In this document: positions 7,858-17,500 of the stretch, one piece after another
How positions within the stretch are numbered: the first letter of the stretch is position 1
Layout: the number at the start of each line of letters is the position of its first letter
From: Bacteroidota bacterium
GTDB taxonomy: Bacteria > Bacteroidota > Bacteroidia > Chitinophagales > Chitinophagaceae
Assembly (NCBI GenBank): GCA_026391195.1
Contig: JAPLEI010000077.1
Coordinates: 10,851 to 58,397 of the forward strand
DNA: 47,547 nucleotides
Reading direction: 5' to 3'
The notes under the pieces: generated by a model
The model's input: only the letters and a program-made list of their open reading frames with translations
Told to the model about the DNA's origin: nothing
Databases searched by the model: none
Program-made: the position numbers and the translations under genes

Positions 7858-8757
7858 ATGGAAAATAACACTTCATTACAGCAACAACTTCTGGACGCCG
7901 GTGTGCATTTTGGACATTTGAAAAAGAAGTGGAATCCAAAAATGTTACCCTACATCTTTGCCGAAAAGAAGGGCATTCACATCATTGATTTGAATAAAAC
8001 CGTAGATCATCTGCAAGAGGCAGCCGCTGCTGTAAAGCAGATTGCGAAGAGCGGTAAAAAAATCATGTTTGTGGCTACCAAAAAGCAGGCAAAAGAGATT
8101 GTGAGCGAATGTGCAAAGCGGGTGAATATGCCCTATGCAACTGAGCGTTGGTTAGGTGGTATGCTTACCAATTTCAATACGGTTCGTAAGAGCGTAAAGA
8201 AAATGCAGAGCATCGAAAAAATGCTGGCCGATGGCAGTGCCGAAAGTTTAACCAAAAAAGAACGCCTTACCCTGAGCCGCGACCGCGATAAGATGGAGAA
8301 AGTGTTGGGTGGTATTGCTCAATTAGGTCGTTTACCGGCAGCCCTTTTTATGGTGGATATCGGGCATGAGCATATTGCGCTTTCCGAAGCCAAGCGTTTG
8401 GGTATTGCTACTTTTGGAATGGTAGATACCAATTCCGATCCTAATAAAGTTGATTTCGCTATTCCTTCGAACGATGATGCTACCAAATCAATTGCTATTA
8501 TCACTAATTATATCACGGCTGCTATTGCAGAAGGTTTAGCAGAGCGCCAGGCTTCTAAAGAAGAAGAAGAAAGTGACGAAACCAGCAATGAGAATGAAGC
8601 TCGTGCTCGCAGACTGGAAGCGGAAGCACAATCTGAAGCTGGCCGTGGCGGAAGAGGCCGTGGTGGAGCCCCTGCAGGAACCCCAGCCGGTGCCCCCAAG
8701 CGCAGAATTGCCGGTGGTGGAGCCAGCCGTCGTCCTTCAACTGGAGGAAGCAGATAA
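7858..8757 (+). CDS. rpsB: 30S ribosomal protein S2 with long low-complexity tail
   Basis: S2 binds 16S rRNA near the mRNA exit side of the small subunit, together with bS1 where present. The chosen ATG gives MENNTSLQQQLLDAGVHFGHLKKKWNPKM, the normal S2 beginning; an upstream in-frame TTG adds 29 unlikely residues. LGGMLTNFNTVRKSV and FMVDIGHEHIALSEAKRLGI are typical. The protein has 299 residues, about 60 more than E. coli S2. The extra tail begins near residue 226 with an acidic run (SKEEEESDETSNENE), passes through Arg/Glu/Ala, then GRGGRGRGGAPAGTPAG, and ends basic and Gly/Ser rich. Confidence 0.97.
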   Translation: MENNTSLQQQLLDAGVHFGHLKKKWNPKMLPYIFAEKKGIHIIDLNKTVDHLQEAAAAVKQIAKSGKKIMFVATKKQAKEIVSECAKRVNMPYATERWLGGMLTNFNTVRKSVKKMQSIEKMLADGSAESLTKKERLTLSRDRDKMEKVLGGIAQLGRLPAALFMVDIGHEHIALSEAKRLGIATFGMVDTNSDPNKVDFAIPSNDDATKSIAIITNYITAAIAEGLAERQASKEEEESDETSNENEARARRLEAEAQSEAGRGGRGRGGAPAGTPAGAPKRRIAGGGASRRPSTGGSR

Positions 8758-8856
8758 TTAGAAAGAGTTGTCTTCTTTCCTTTCATGCTGCAACAAGCAA
8801 TGAGGAGGAAGGGCATTCTATAAACAGTATTTATTTTAATAAAAAGATTGATCGAT

Positions 8857-9696
8857 ATGTCTACAGTAACTATTACCGCAGCAGATATTAATAAACTTCG
8901 CCAAACTACCGGTGCTGGAATGATGGATTGCCGGAAAGCCCTTACCGAAACAAACGGAGATTTTGAAGCCGCCATCGATTGGCTGCGTAAGCAAGGGCAG
9001 AAAGTTGCCGCCAAGCGCAGCGATCGGGAAGCAAAAGAAGGCGTAGTAATTGCCCAAACTTCCGCAAATCAACAAACCGGATGGGTTGTGTGCATCAGTT
9101 GTGAAACCGATTTCGTTTCTAAAAATGCTGATTTTGTGGCTTTTGCACAGCAAATTGCTGATGCAGCGGTTGCCAACAATGTTGCTTCAGCCGAAGAGTT
9201 GAATGAAGTAGTAATCAACGGTGCCAAAGTAGCCGATATGATTAATGATAAATTAGCTTCTATCGGAGAAAAAATTGGGGTTTCCCGTTTCGAAAGAGTA
9301 GATGCTCCTTATGTGGCTTCTTATATTCACGGAGCTAACAGAATGGGTGTGCTGGTTGGTCTTTCAGAAGCTGCTGAAGAAGCTGGTAAAGACGTTGCCA
9401 TGCAAATTGCAGCTATGAATCCACTGGCCGTTGATGCCGAAAGCATTTCTCCCGAAGCTATTGAAAGAGAAAGAGCGATTGTAGTAGAAACTATGAAAGC
9501 CGATCCTAAAATGGCCGGAAAACCAGATGAAATGATTGCTAAAATTGCAGAAGGAAAGCTGAATGCGTTTTTCAAAGAACAAACCCTGGTAGCACAACCT
9601 TTTGTAAAAGATGGTGCGATAAGTGTTGGAGATTACCTGAAAAAAGCTGGTGCTAATGTTAAGGTTACCACTTTTAAAAGAGTAGCCCTAGGATAA
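8857..9696 (+). CDS. tsf: translation elongation factor Ts
   Basis: EF-Ts is the nucleotide exchange factor that releases GDP from EF-Tu. The ATG at 8857 gives MSTVTITAADINKLRQTTGAGMMDCRKALTETNGDFEAAIDWLRKQG, the UBA-like N-terminal domain; an in-frame TTG three codons earlier is unlikely to be used. Next comes the core, with CETDFVSKNADFV, and the C-terminal subdomain with ALLE-like helices and YIHGANRMGVLVGL. The length, 279 residues, is normal. It follows rpsB, the usual arrangement, and ends 24 bases before a strong terminator that closes the cluster. Confidence 0.98.
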   Translation: MSTVTITAADINKLRQTTGAGMMDCRKALTETNGDFEAAIDWLRKQGQKVAAKRSDREAKEGVVIAQTSANQQTGWVVCISCETDFVSKNADFVAFAQQIADAAVANNVASAEELNEVVINGAKVADMINDKLASIGEKIGVSRFERVDAPYVASYIHGANRMGVLVGLSEAAEEAGKDVAMQIAAMNPLAVDAESISPEAIERERAIVVETMKADPKMAGKPDEMIAKIAEGKLNAFFKEQTLVAQPFVKDGAISVGDYLKKAGANVKVTTFKRVALG

Positions 9697-9720
9697 TTTG
9701 CAAAAAACTGATTATATGAT

Positions 9721-9745
9721 AACCGCCCTTTTGGGCGGTTTTTTT
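9721..9745 (+). terminator. Intrinsic terminator after tsf
   Basis: A perfect 8-base stem, AACCGCCC (9721-9728) with GGGCGGTT (9733-9740), closed by a TTTT loop and followed directly by five more T residues. This separates the rplM-tsf cluster from the DUF1801 gene and pyrH. Confidence 0.93.
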
Positions 9746-9801
9746 ATGTTCGAGAAATAAGATAATTTCAAGTATTTAATAATTAACCACTACTTGTAAG
9801 T

Positions 9802-10200
9802 ATGCAAACTTCTTCCTTGGTAGAAACGGTTGAGCAATATTGTAACCAATACCCCGCTCCCATTCGTAAACGTTTAGCGGCCATTCGCAGGTTGGTAAAA
9901 GAATTGGCTCCGGAAGCAACTGAAAAAATCAGTTATCGGATGCCTTATTATGCATTAAATGGGCGGCTGGTTTATTTTGCTGCGCACACCCATCATATTG
10001 GTGTATATCCAATGCCCTCTGCTATAAAAAAGTTTCAAAGTAAACTCCAACCTTATGTGTACGCTGCCGGTTCTATTCAATTTCCGCATACAGCCCCCTT
10101 TCCGCTTGAATTGATTAGAGCAATTATTGCTTTTCGGGTAAAGGAAAATCGAGAAAAAGCCTCTAAAGTATCTGCAAAAAATGCCCGTACTGCCCGGTAA
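9802..10200 (+). CDS. DUF1801 (YdhG-like) protein
   Basis: A small 132-residue cytosolic protein of the DUF1801 family. The recognisable pattern is the N-terminal helix pair (VEQYCNQYPAPIRKRLAAIRRLVKELAPEATEKISYRMPYYALNGRLVYFAAHTHHIGVYPMP), the beta strands after it, and a basic C-terminal helix (IAFRVKENREKA) that ends in a Lys/Ala/Arg tail. Members include Bacillus Fra, proposed as a frataxin-like iron chaperone, but the function is not settled for most. It sits between the tsf terminator and pyrH, interrupting the rpsB-tsf-pyrH order seen in many bacteria. Confidence 0.85.
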   Translation: MQTSSLVETVEQYCNQYPAPIRKRLAAIRRLVKELAPEATEKISYRMPYYALNGRLVYFAAHTHHIGVYPMPSAIKKFQSKLQPYVYAAGSIQFPHTAPFPLELIRAIIAFRVKENREKASKVSAKNARTAR

Positions 10201-10276
10201 GCAAGCAGTTTATGCACAGGGGAGTGAATTCTCCCAAAAAATAAGGTTATTTGCATACCTAATATAAATTCCTGCC

Positions 10277-10993
10277 ATGCTACCCAAGTTCAAAAGAATC
10301 TTATTAAAACTATCTGGTGAAGCCCTTTTGGGTGATCAGCGAAACGGAGATCCCTTTAACCCCAAAATTATCGAGCAATATGCGCAGGATATTAAACTCG
10401 TAACAGAACTGGGTGTTCAGGTTGCGATTGTAATTGGAGGCGGAAATATCTATCGGGGTATGAATGAAGCGGACAGTGGAATTGAAAGGGCACACGGTGA
10501 TTATATGGGCATGCTGGCAACAGTTATAAATGCGATGGCGATGCAGGCCATGCTAGAAAGAATTGGCGTATACACCCGTTTACAAAGTGCCATCAACATG
10601 GAGCAGGTAGCCGAACCCTATATTCGCAGAAAAGCTTTACGCCATCTAGAAAAAGGACGGGTTGTGATTTTTGGGGCAGGTACCGGCAACCCCTATTTTA
10701 CCACCGACACGGCCGGCTCACTTCGGGCGATAGAAATGAAGGCGGATGTGATATTAAAAGGAACCCGGGTTGATGGTGTATATACCGCCGACCCCGAAAA
10801 GGACCCGACAGCCACCAAATTCGAAACCATTTCTTTTGAAGAATGTATTCGAAAAAATTTGAAAGTAATGGATATGACGGCCTTTACCCTTTGTATGGAA
10901 AACAAGTTACCCATCATTGTTTTTGATATGAATAAGCCGGGTAACCTATTACAAGTAGTTCAGGGAGGTTCCGTGGGAACGCTTGTGAGCTAA
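10277..10993 (+). CDS. pyrH: UMP kinase
   Basis: UMP kinase converts UMP to UDP with ATP in pyrimidine nucleotide synthesis. It belongs to the amino acid kinase fold and acts as a hexamer. Motifs: [11 protein letters not shown] near the N-terminus, [34 protein letters not shown], and [45 protein letters not shown]. Its 238 residues are typical. The adjacent frr expected in many genomes is not here; a TolC-family gene follows instead. Confidence 0.97.
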   Translation: MLPKFKRILLKLSGEALLGDQRNGDPFNPKIIEQYAQDIKLVTELGVQVAIVIGGGNIYRGMNEADSGIERAHGDYMGMLATVINAMAMQAMLERIGVYTRLQSAINMEQVAEPYIRRKALRHLEKGRVVIFGAGTGNPYFTTDTAGSLRAIEMKADVILKGTRVDGVYTADPEKDPTATKFETISFEECIRKNLKVMDMTAFTLCMENKLPIIVFDMNKPGNLLQVVQGGSVGTLVS

Positions 10994-11052
10994 TTCATCC
11001 ATTCATGTATTAATTTTCGGCCATAGGGCTCTCTTTTGATAACTTAGCGGAT

Positions 11053-12357
11053 ATGAGAAAAATGCTGGTTCTGTTTTTGGTTCTAAGCTTCGGTAAGCCA
11101 CTACTTGCCCAACAAACGCTTACCCTTTCCGATGCCATTAATATTGCCTTAAAAAATAGCCTCGATATACAGCTGGCAAAAAATAATCTGTCTATTAGTA
11201 CCATTGCCGATGATGTAGGATTTGCTGGAGGATTACCGGTTGTAAATGCTACCATCAACGATAATGAGCAAGTAGTAAGCATCAATCAAAAATTTTCTGA
11301 CCCTTCCCGGGATGTTAAGAGATCCAACGTGGGGTCGAATAATCTTTCTGCAGGCGTTACTGCATCTATGGTTTTGTACAACGGCAGCCGGATTACGGCT
11401 ACCAAAAAAAGACTGGAAGAAATTAAAGGGCTTAACCAGCAAGTACTCGCTACCCAAATTCAGAATACCATTGCTGCTGTAATGACGCGCTATTATGATG
11501 TGGTTCGGCAGCAGGATTTTTTGAAAACTATTTACCAGTCAATTACTGCTTCTCAAAAAAGATTAGAAGTATTGAATATACGTAAAGAGTCGGGTTTGGC
11601 TAATCAGGCGGATCTGCTGCAGGCAAAAATTGATTTAAATGCACTGGAACAAAATCTACAAACCCAACAGCTGGTAATTGATCAAACCAAAACAGATTTG
11701 CTCAACCTGATTTTTATGAAGCCGGCGGATGCTTCCATTCTCATCCGAGATACTATAGTGGTTGATAATAAACTTTTATTGGATAGCATTCGAAAATACA
11801 TGCCGGCTAATCCTTCCTTATTGGCTGCTTCTCAGCAAGTGAAAGTGAATGAGTGGTTGGAAAAAGAAACCGAGGCGCTGCGCTATCCAACCCTTCGAGC
11901 CAATACAGGGTATAATTTTAGCAATTCTAAAAGTGCTGCCGGATTTGCATTGCTTAACCAGAGTTATGGTCCATTTGTAGGAATAAACTTGGGGATTCCT
12001 ATATATAATGGCGGAGTAAGCAAAAAACAGCAGCAGATTGCCGAAATCAATACCCGGAATGCGCGGCTTCAGTACGACAATATGTTTTTTGATATGGAAA
12101 CTGGTATTGTAAGAACGTATCAGTCTTATAAAAGCAATCTTCTGCAACTACAAACCGAAAAGAAAAACTATCAGCTGTCATCCGAACTGCTCGATTTGGT
12201 TTTACATAAATTTGAACTGGGTCAGTCAACCATTTTGGATGTAAAGCAGGCTCAGGTGAGTTTCGAAAACGAAGGGTTTCGTTTGGTGAATCTGAGCTAT
12301 GCAGCCAAAATAGCTGAAATTGAACTGAACCGAATAGCCGGTAAACTGGCTCCTTAA
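11053..12357 (+). CDS. TolC-family outer membrane efflux protein
   Basis: A 434-residue outer membrane factor. It has a signal peptide (residues 1-19, ending LLAQ) and then the duplicated long-helix architecture of TolC: LTLSDAINIALKNSLDIQLAKNNLSI begins the first half and VKVNEWLEKETEALRYPTLRANTGYNF the second, with FVGINLGIPIYNGGVSKKQQQIAEIN. Members trimerise into a channel through the outer membrane and join with membrane-fusion and inner-membrane pumps. No fusion protein or pump gene is beside it on this strand, so the partner must be encoded elsewhere. It is distinct from the TolC homologue of the efflux operon at 19438-20793. Confidence 0.9.
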   Translation: MRKMLVLFLVLSFGKPLLAQQTLTLSDAINIALKNSLDIQLAKNNLSISTIADDVGFAGGLPVVNATINDNEQVVSINQKFSDPSRDVKRSNVGSNNLSAGVTASMVLYNGSRITATKKRLEEIKGLNQQVLATQIQNTIAAVMTRYYDVVRQQDFLKTIYQSITASQKRLEVLNIRKESGLANQADLLQAKIDLNALEQNLQTQQLVIDQTKTDLLNLIFMKPADASILIRDTIVVDNKLLLDSIRKYMPANPSLLAASQQVKVNEWLEKETEALRYPTLRANTGYNFSNSKSAAGFALLNQSYGPFVGINLGIPIYNGGVSKKQQQIAEINTRNARLQYDNMFFDMETGIVRTYQSYKSNLLQLQTEKKNYQLSSELLDLVLHKFELGQSTILDVKQAQVSFENEGFRLVNLSYAAKIAEIELNRIAGKLAP

Positions 12358-12405
12358 TCTGGAGGTTTTTTTTCATAATCGTAGCATCCGACTAAAGCAA
12401 TAAAC

Positions 12406-13566
12406 ATGTCGATTACCCCCTCCATTACCTCTCGGTTACCTCAGGTAGGAACTACTATTTTTACGGTAATGAGTCAGTTGGCCAAAACTTATGATGCGAT
12501 TAATCTGGGTCAGGGTTTCCCCGATTTTCCCATGAGTCCTCAATTGGTTGAAGAAGTAGCAAAAGCCATGCGGGATGGGCACAATCAGTATACGCACATG
12601 AATGGCTACCCTTTATTAAGGGAGAGAATTGCTGAAAAAGTAAATAACCTCTACGGATATCCTATAAATCCCGAAACACAGATTACCATTACACCCGGCG
12701 GCACTTATGCGATTTATACCGCACTCACTTCTGTATTGCAACCGGGTGATGAAGTGATTGTTTTTGAACCCGCCTACGATAGCTATATTCCCAATATTAC
12801 CATCAATGGAGCGGTTCCTGTGCTTATTCCTTTAACCTTTCCAGACTATCGGATTCCTTGGGATGAGGTGAGAAAAAAAATAACATCCCGTACCCGAGTA
12901 ATTATGTTGAATACGCCTCATAATCCCACCGGCATGATTTGGCAGGAAGCGGATATGCGCGAATTAGAAAACATTGTTGCGGGTACTTCTATTTTTGTGT
13001 TGAGTGATGAAGTATATGAGCACTTGATTTATGATGCACAAATTCACCAAAGTGTATTGCGGTATCCTGCATTGCGCGAGCGGAGTTTTGTATGTTTCTC
13101 TTTTGGCAAAACCTATCATTGTACCGGATGGAAACTGGGCTATTGCATCGCTCCAGAAAGCATGATGCAGGAATTTAGAAAAGTACATCAGTTTAATAGT
13201 TTTTCCTGTGATACTCCTAAGCAGGTAGCATTGGCAGAATATATGCTGGATACCAATGCCTACTTAACGCTGGGTGCAGCGGTACAACAGAAAAGAGATT
13301 ACTTCTGTAAATTAATGCAATCCACTCCCTTTGAATATATACCCTCTTCGGGAAGTTACTTTGCTTGTTTTCGCTATGGTCATTTTAGTAATGAACCAGA
13401 TCGGGAAATGGCGATTCAGTTAACCAAAGAGCATGGGGTAGCTACCGTGCCGGTTTCTGTATTTTATCAGGATAATACAGACCACAGGGTATTGCGTTTT
13501 TGTTTTGCAAAAAAAGAAAGTACACTGGAGGAAGCCGTAAAAAGGTTACAGACATTTCATCCATAA
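12406..13566 (+). CDS. PLP-dependent aminotransferase, methionine aminotransferase type
   Basis: A class I/II (fold type I) aminotransferase of 386 residues. The PLP lysine is Lys235 in SFGKTYHCTGWKLGY, and NTPHNPTGMIW and SDEVYEHLIYD provide the usual cofactor contacts. GQGFPDFPMSPQLVEEVAKAM and NQYTHMNGYPLLRERIAEKV are characteristic of the YbdL group, which prefers methionine and can run the last step of the methionine salvage pathway. The substrate preference is from family knowledge and not proven here. The gene follows the TolC-family gene by 48 bases and converges with the TIGR00266 gene, with 13 bases between the stops. Confidence 0.88.
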   Translation: MSITPSITSRLPQVGTTIFTVMSQLAKTYDAINLGQGFPDFPMSPQLVEEVAKAMRDGHNQYTHMNGYPLLRERIAEKVNNLYGYPINPETQITITPGGTYAIYTALTSVLQPGDEVIVFEPAYDSYIPNITINGAVPVLIPLTFPDYRIPWDEVRKKITSRTRVIMLNTPHNPTGMIWQEADMRELENIVAGTSIFVLSDEVYEHLIYDAQIHQSVLRYPALRERSFVCFSFGKTYHCTGWKLGYCIAPESMMQEFRKVHQFNSFSCDTPKQVALAEYMLDTNAYLTLGAAVQQKRDYFCKLMQSTPFEYIPSSGSYFACFRYGHFSNEPDREMAIQLTKEHGVATVPVSVFYQDNTDHRVLRFCFAKKESTLEEAVKRLQTFHP

Positions 13567-13579
13567 CCTTCTGCTTAGC

Positions 13580-14374
13580 CTACCATCCATCCCCATCGAG
13601 CAGATTTCCTATTCCTCCCAACATACTTCCTTCTTCTCTGCGATTGGTGGTGCCGTATTGTAAAATTCTTCCAGCCAGTCTACTGATGGGTAGGGTTTGA
13701 ATCCAAACTTTACCCGGCCCACGCAGCGTGGCAAAAAATAATCCCTCGCCGCCAAACAAACTGTTTTTGATACCGCCTACCATTTGAATATCATATTCAA
13801 TGCCGCCGGTAAACCCAACTATACAGCCGGTATCAATTTTTATTAGCTCTCCTGGCTGCAATATTTTTTCTACTATATGCCCACCAGCATGTAAAAAGGC
13901 CATGCCATCGCCTTGCAATCTTTCCATAATAAAACCTTCACCTCCAAATAATCCCGTTCCCAATTTTCGTTGAAATTCTATACCGATGCTTACCCCTTTG
14001 GCAGCACAGAGAAAAGAATCTTTCTGGCAAATAATGGTATTATTCAGTTCTGCTAAATTCAACGGAATAATTTTACCGGGGTAGGGGGAAGCAAATGATA
14101 CCTGTTTTTTCCCTTGACCTGCGTTGGTGAAAGCCGTCATAAATAAATTTTCACCTACCAATACGCGTTTTCCCGCATTCAACAGTTTCCCAAACAATCC
14201 ACCGGTTTGCTGTTTGCTTCCATCACCAAATATGGTTTCCATAGCAATTCCGTCATCCATCATCATAAAAGCACCCGGTTCGGCAACAGCGGTTTCTCCG
14301 GGATCTAGTTCAACTTCTACATACTGCATTTCTTCCCCAAAAATTCGGTAGTCTATCTCGTGGTTCGCTATCAT
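13580..14374 (-). CDS. TIGR00266 / AIM24-like protein
   Basis: A 264-residue soluble protein of the TIGR00266 family, related to yeast mitochondrial AIM24. It is mostly beta strand, with internal resemblances and many conserved glycines: VELDPGETAVAEPGAFMMMDDGI at the front, GLFGKLLNAGKRVLVGENLFMTAFTN in the middle, and GLFGGEGFIMERLQGDG and LFGGEGLFFATLRGPG further on. The repeated LFGGEG motif is a hallmark. The biochemical role is unknown. It has no signal peptide. The -7 element TAATTTTG lies just upstream. Confidence 0.88.
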   Translation of the reverse strand: MIANHEIDYRIFGEEMQYVEVELDPGETAVAEPGAFMMMDDGIAMETIFGDGSKQQTGGLFGKLLNAGKRVLVGENLFMTAFTNAGQGKKQVSFASPYPGKIIPLNLAELNNTIICQKDSFLCAAKGVSIGIEFQRKLGTGLFGGEGFIMERLQGDGMAFLHAGGHIVEKILQPGELIKIDTGCIVGFTGGIEYDIQMVGGIKNSLFGGEGLFFATLRGPGKVWIQTLPISRLAGRILQYGTTNRREEGSMLGGIGNLLDGDGW

Positions 14375-14390
14375 ATACTTTGTTTTGATA

Positions 14391-14398
14391 CAAAATTA
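14391..14398 (-). promoter_or_regulatory. -7 element (TAATTTTG) before the TIGR00266 gene
   Basis: The minus strand reads TAATTTTG, an exact TAnnTTTG match, 17 bases before the start codon. No TTG at the -33 position is apparent, so the call rests on the -7 element alone. Confidence 0.4.
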
Positions 14399-14492
14399 CT
14401 ATGCTAGGGTATTAAGCGGCGGGAAGATTTTTCTACAATGCTGGGTTACTGGAATAGTGGTTGTAGCGAATGACCAGTGGTAATCGACAAAC

Positions 14493-14519
14493 AAAAACCG
14501 CCCTGAAAACAGGGCGGTT
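14493..14519 (-). terminator. Intrinsic terminator of the efflux operon
   Basis: A perfect 10-base inverted repeat, AACCGCCCTG (14496-14505) with CAGGGCGGTT (14510-14519), loop of four. Read on the minus strand it is followed by a T-rich run, so it ends transcription coming from the RND pump gene, which stops about 28 bases upstream. Confidence 0.92.
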
Positions 14520-14546
14520 CAGTTAAAACCATTGTCCTAAATCCTA

Positions 14547-17500
14547 TTAAAACCAGCTTCCTATAAACAATTCATTTACGTGGGGGTTTTTGGCAAATTT
14601 CTCTGCTCTTCTTTTGCGCTTTATCCGATGTGATAATAGGGTAATTACCATTAAGGGCAAAAACAGCAAAGTGAGTGGGGGAATGCCCAGCATACTGATC
14701 CACTTACCTCCAAACATCCGCTGCATCGGTCTGCGTAATCTTTCGGCTATCAGGTACATCGCCGGAACAATAATCAACGTCATAAAAAATGCGAAAGCTA
14801 GTCCAAAAATAATTGTCCAGCTCAGCGGTCTCCAGAATGCCACATTATCTCCTCCAAAGAAGATATGGGGATTTAGCTCGCTGAATAGGGTAACGAAGTT
14901 GATATTGAATCCAATCGCAATGGGTATGAAAGCCAAGATAGCGGCAACTGCCGTTAACATAACCGGAATAATCCGGGTTTTACCGGCTTGAATGGCGGCC
15001 TCTCTTGTTTTCATCCCTCTGCCACGAAGCTCATCGGTAAATTCAATTACCAGGATACCATTTTTTACCACAATACCCGCTAAGCCCACAATACCAAGTC
15101 CCATGAAGATACTGGAAACATCCATTCCTGTGATGGCATAACCTAGAAATACCCCAATTACGCTGAAGATGATTTCCGTTAAAATGATTACCGATTTACT
15201 GATTGAGTTGAATTGTAAAACGAGCGTGAAAAGTATAAGCATCAGTGCAATCAATAGCGCCTTACCTAAAAAGGCAACGGTTTCGGCTTGTTGTTCTCCT
15301 TCTCCGGTTTGTTTAACCGTTACACCTTCCGGCAAATTTTTATAGTTGGCAATATGCTTTTCCAGCACCTGATTAACGCCAGTTGGGTTAAACCCTTCAT
15401 TCGTTAATACGTTGGAGCGAAGGGTGATTAATCTTTTTTGATCTTTTCTTTTTACACTGCCTAAAGTTGAAGTAGGCTCAATATCTACCAAGGCACTGAT
15501 GGGAATATTTTTTACTGCTCCGCCCGCTGCCATATCGCGGAAGGATATTTTCATATTCAACAGATCCGTTAAATTTTTCCGTTGAAATGAATTGTTCCGG
15601 AGTTGAATTTTATATTCATCTTTACCTTCCTTGATTTTAGAAACCTCCAACCCAAACAACGCAGTTCTGATTTGTTGACCAATCTGTGCGGTTGAAACCC
15701 CTTCAATCAATGCCCGCTGCCGATTGATGGTAAAAGTGATTTCCGGATTATTTAAGTCCACATCCATTTTCAATTCTTCCACACCGGGAACCTGAATGGA
15801 GTCGAGGTAATTTTTCAGGTCAGTTGCGCTTTTAATGAGCTGATTAAAATCTTCGCAGGCAATTTCAATATTGATGGGGGGGTCAGTAGGTGGACCAGAA
15901 CTTTCCTGGTCTATACTAAATTCGGCTCCCGGTATTCCAGTCATTACTTTGCGAATACTGTCTAGATAGGGTTTGGTAGATACTCCGTGGCGTTTTTCGA
16001 ATTCTACAAATGAAATTTGTAAGCGGCCCAGTTCACTGCGGGTGCTGCGGTCTCCCAATACCGGATCACCTGCACCCACTGCCACGTTGCTGATAACACT
16101 TTCTACAATGGGATTGGTTTTTCCGTTACCAATTCCCAATACTTTGTTCACGCGATTTTCGAGTTCTCGGGTAATGGAGTCGGTATACTTAACATCCATA
16201 CCAACGGGCAGTTTTAGATACACATAAATCTGGTTGGGGTCGGGTTTTGGAAAAAATACAACCTGGGTTCGGCCACTTTTAATAGATCCTACAAATAGAA
16301 GTAAGGAAACAAATAGCAGGGCGATGGTTCCGAGCAGCAAATGTACAGGTCTCCAACCCTTAAGGGCCCAGCGGAGGAGTTGCTCGTATTTGTTCATGAT
16401 GGCGGGTAACACTTTTTGCTGAAAGTTGGCGATGGCATCTGATAACACGTAGCGATTCAGTATCCAAAGCAGCATAAACAAAAGCAGGAGATTGCCTGCA
16501 AAAGGGAAGCCAAATAGGTTTAATAGTATTCCCCCAATCACGCCAACCCAGAAGAGTTTCACCTTAAACATGTCCGACTTCTTTTTTATTACCTCGTCAT
16601 CTTCATGGTTCATGAAATCGACTGCGAATACCGGGTTCATGATAAAGGCTACCACTAAAGAGGCGGCCAGGGTAAAAATCAGCATGGTGGGCAGATACAT
16701 CATGAACTTTCCAATGATGCCAGGCCAGAAGAGTAATGGAAAGAAAGGAGCCAGCGTGGTTACGGTTCCTGCCAGTACCGGAATAAATACTTCTCCGGCT
16801 GCCATGCGAGCTGCCAGGCCTGTGGGAATTTTCCCCTTACCCTGCATAAAAATTCGGTGGGTATTTTCAATAACCACAATGGCGTCATCTACAATAATTC
16901 CGAGTCCGAACAACAACGCAAACAGTACAATAAAGTTGAGGGTTACATGCGAACCTACTATCAGGTCGGCAGCGGGTAAAAACACAAATGCCACAAACAT
17001 ACTCAGCGGAACAGATAAGGCCACAAAGAAGGCATTAACTACCCCCATGAAAAACATCAATACAATCAGCACCAATACAAATCCGATGATAATGGAATTC
17101 ACCAGGTCGTTAAAGGAGGTTCGGGTTTTTATACTTTGGTCGCCGGTGATTACTATATTTAAATCTTTCGGAAAAACTTCTGCCTTAGCGGTTTCTACAA
17201 TTTCTTTAACGCCATCACTGCTTTCAATCAGGTTTTCGCCATTTCGCTTGATGATGTTAAGGGTAACTACATTTTTCCCATTCAGCCGCGCGTAGCTTTC
17301 TCTATCCTTAGTAGTGTCTATAATGGTGGCAATATCTTTTAAATAAACAGGAGAGCCGGTTTGATTTCTAATTATTATAGCGGCTATATCGTTTGCCGAT
17401 TTTAATTGTCCCTTAATCTGCAGGTTTCTTCTCATATCGCCCACTTCCAGCAAGCCAGCTGAGATGTCCATGTTTTCTCTTTTGATAGTATTGTTGATAT

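Noticed and set aside
8301..8757. Possible frameshift or fusion making S2 too long
   Set aside because: The frame is continuous and the core is normal; a low-complexity tail is the simpler explanation.
9721..14519. Near-identical GC-rich hairpins at 9721-9740 and 14496-14519 as a dispersed repeat
   Set aside because: Both are independent terminators with similar stems; loops and flanks differ.
15973..17295. Long plus-strand reading frames opposite the RND pump gene
   Set aside because: They are shadows of the strongly coding minus strand; composition is Thr/Ser/Pro rich and without domains.
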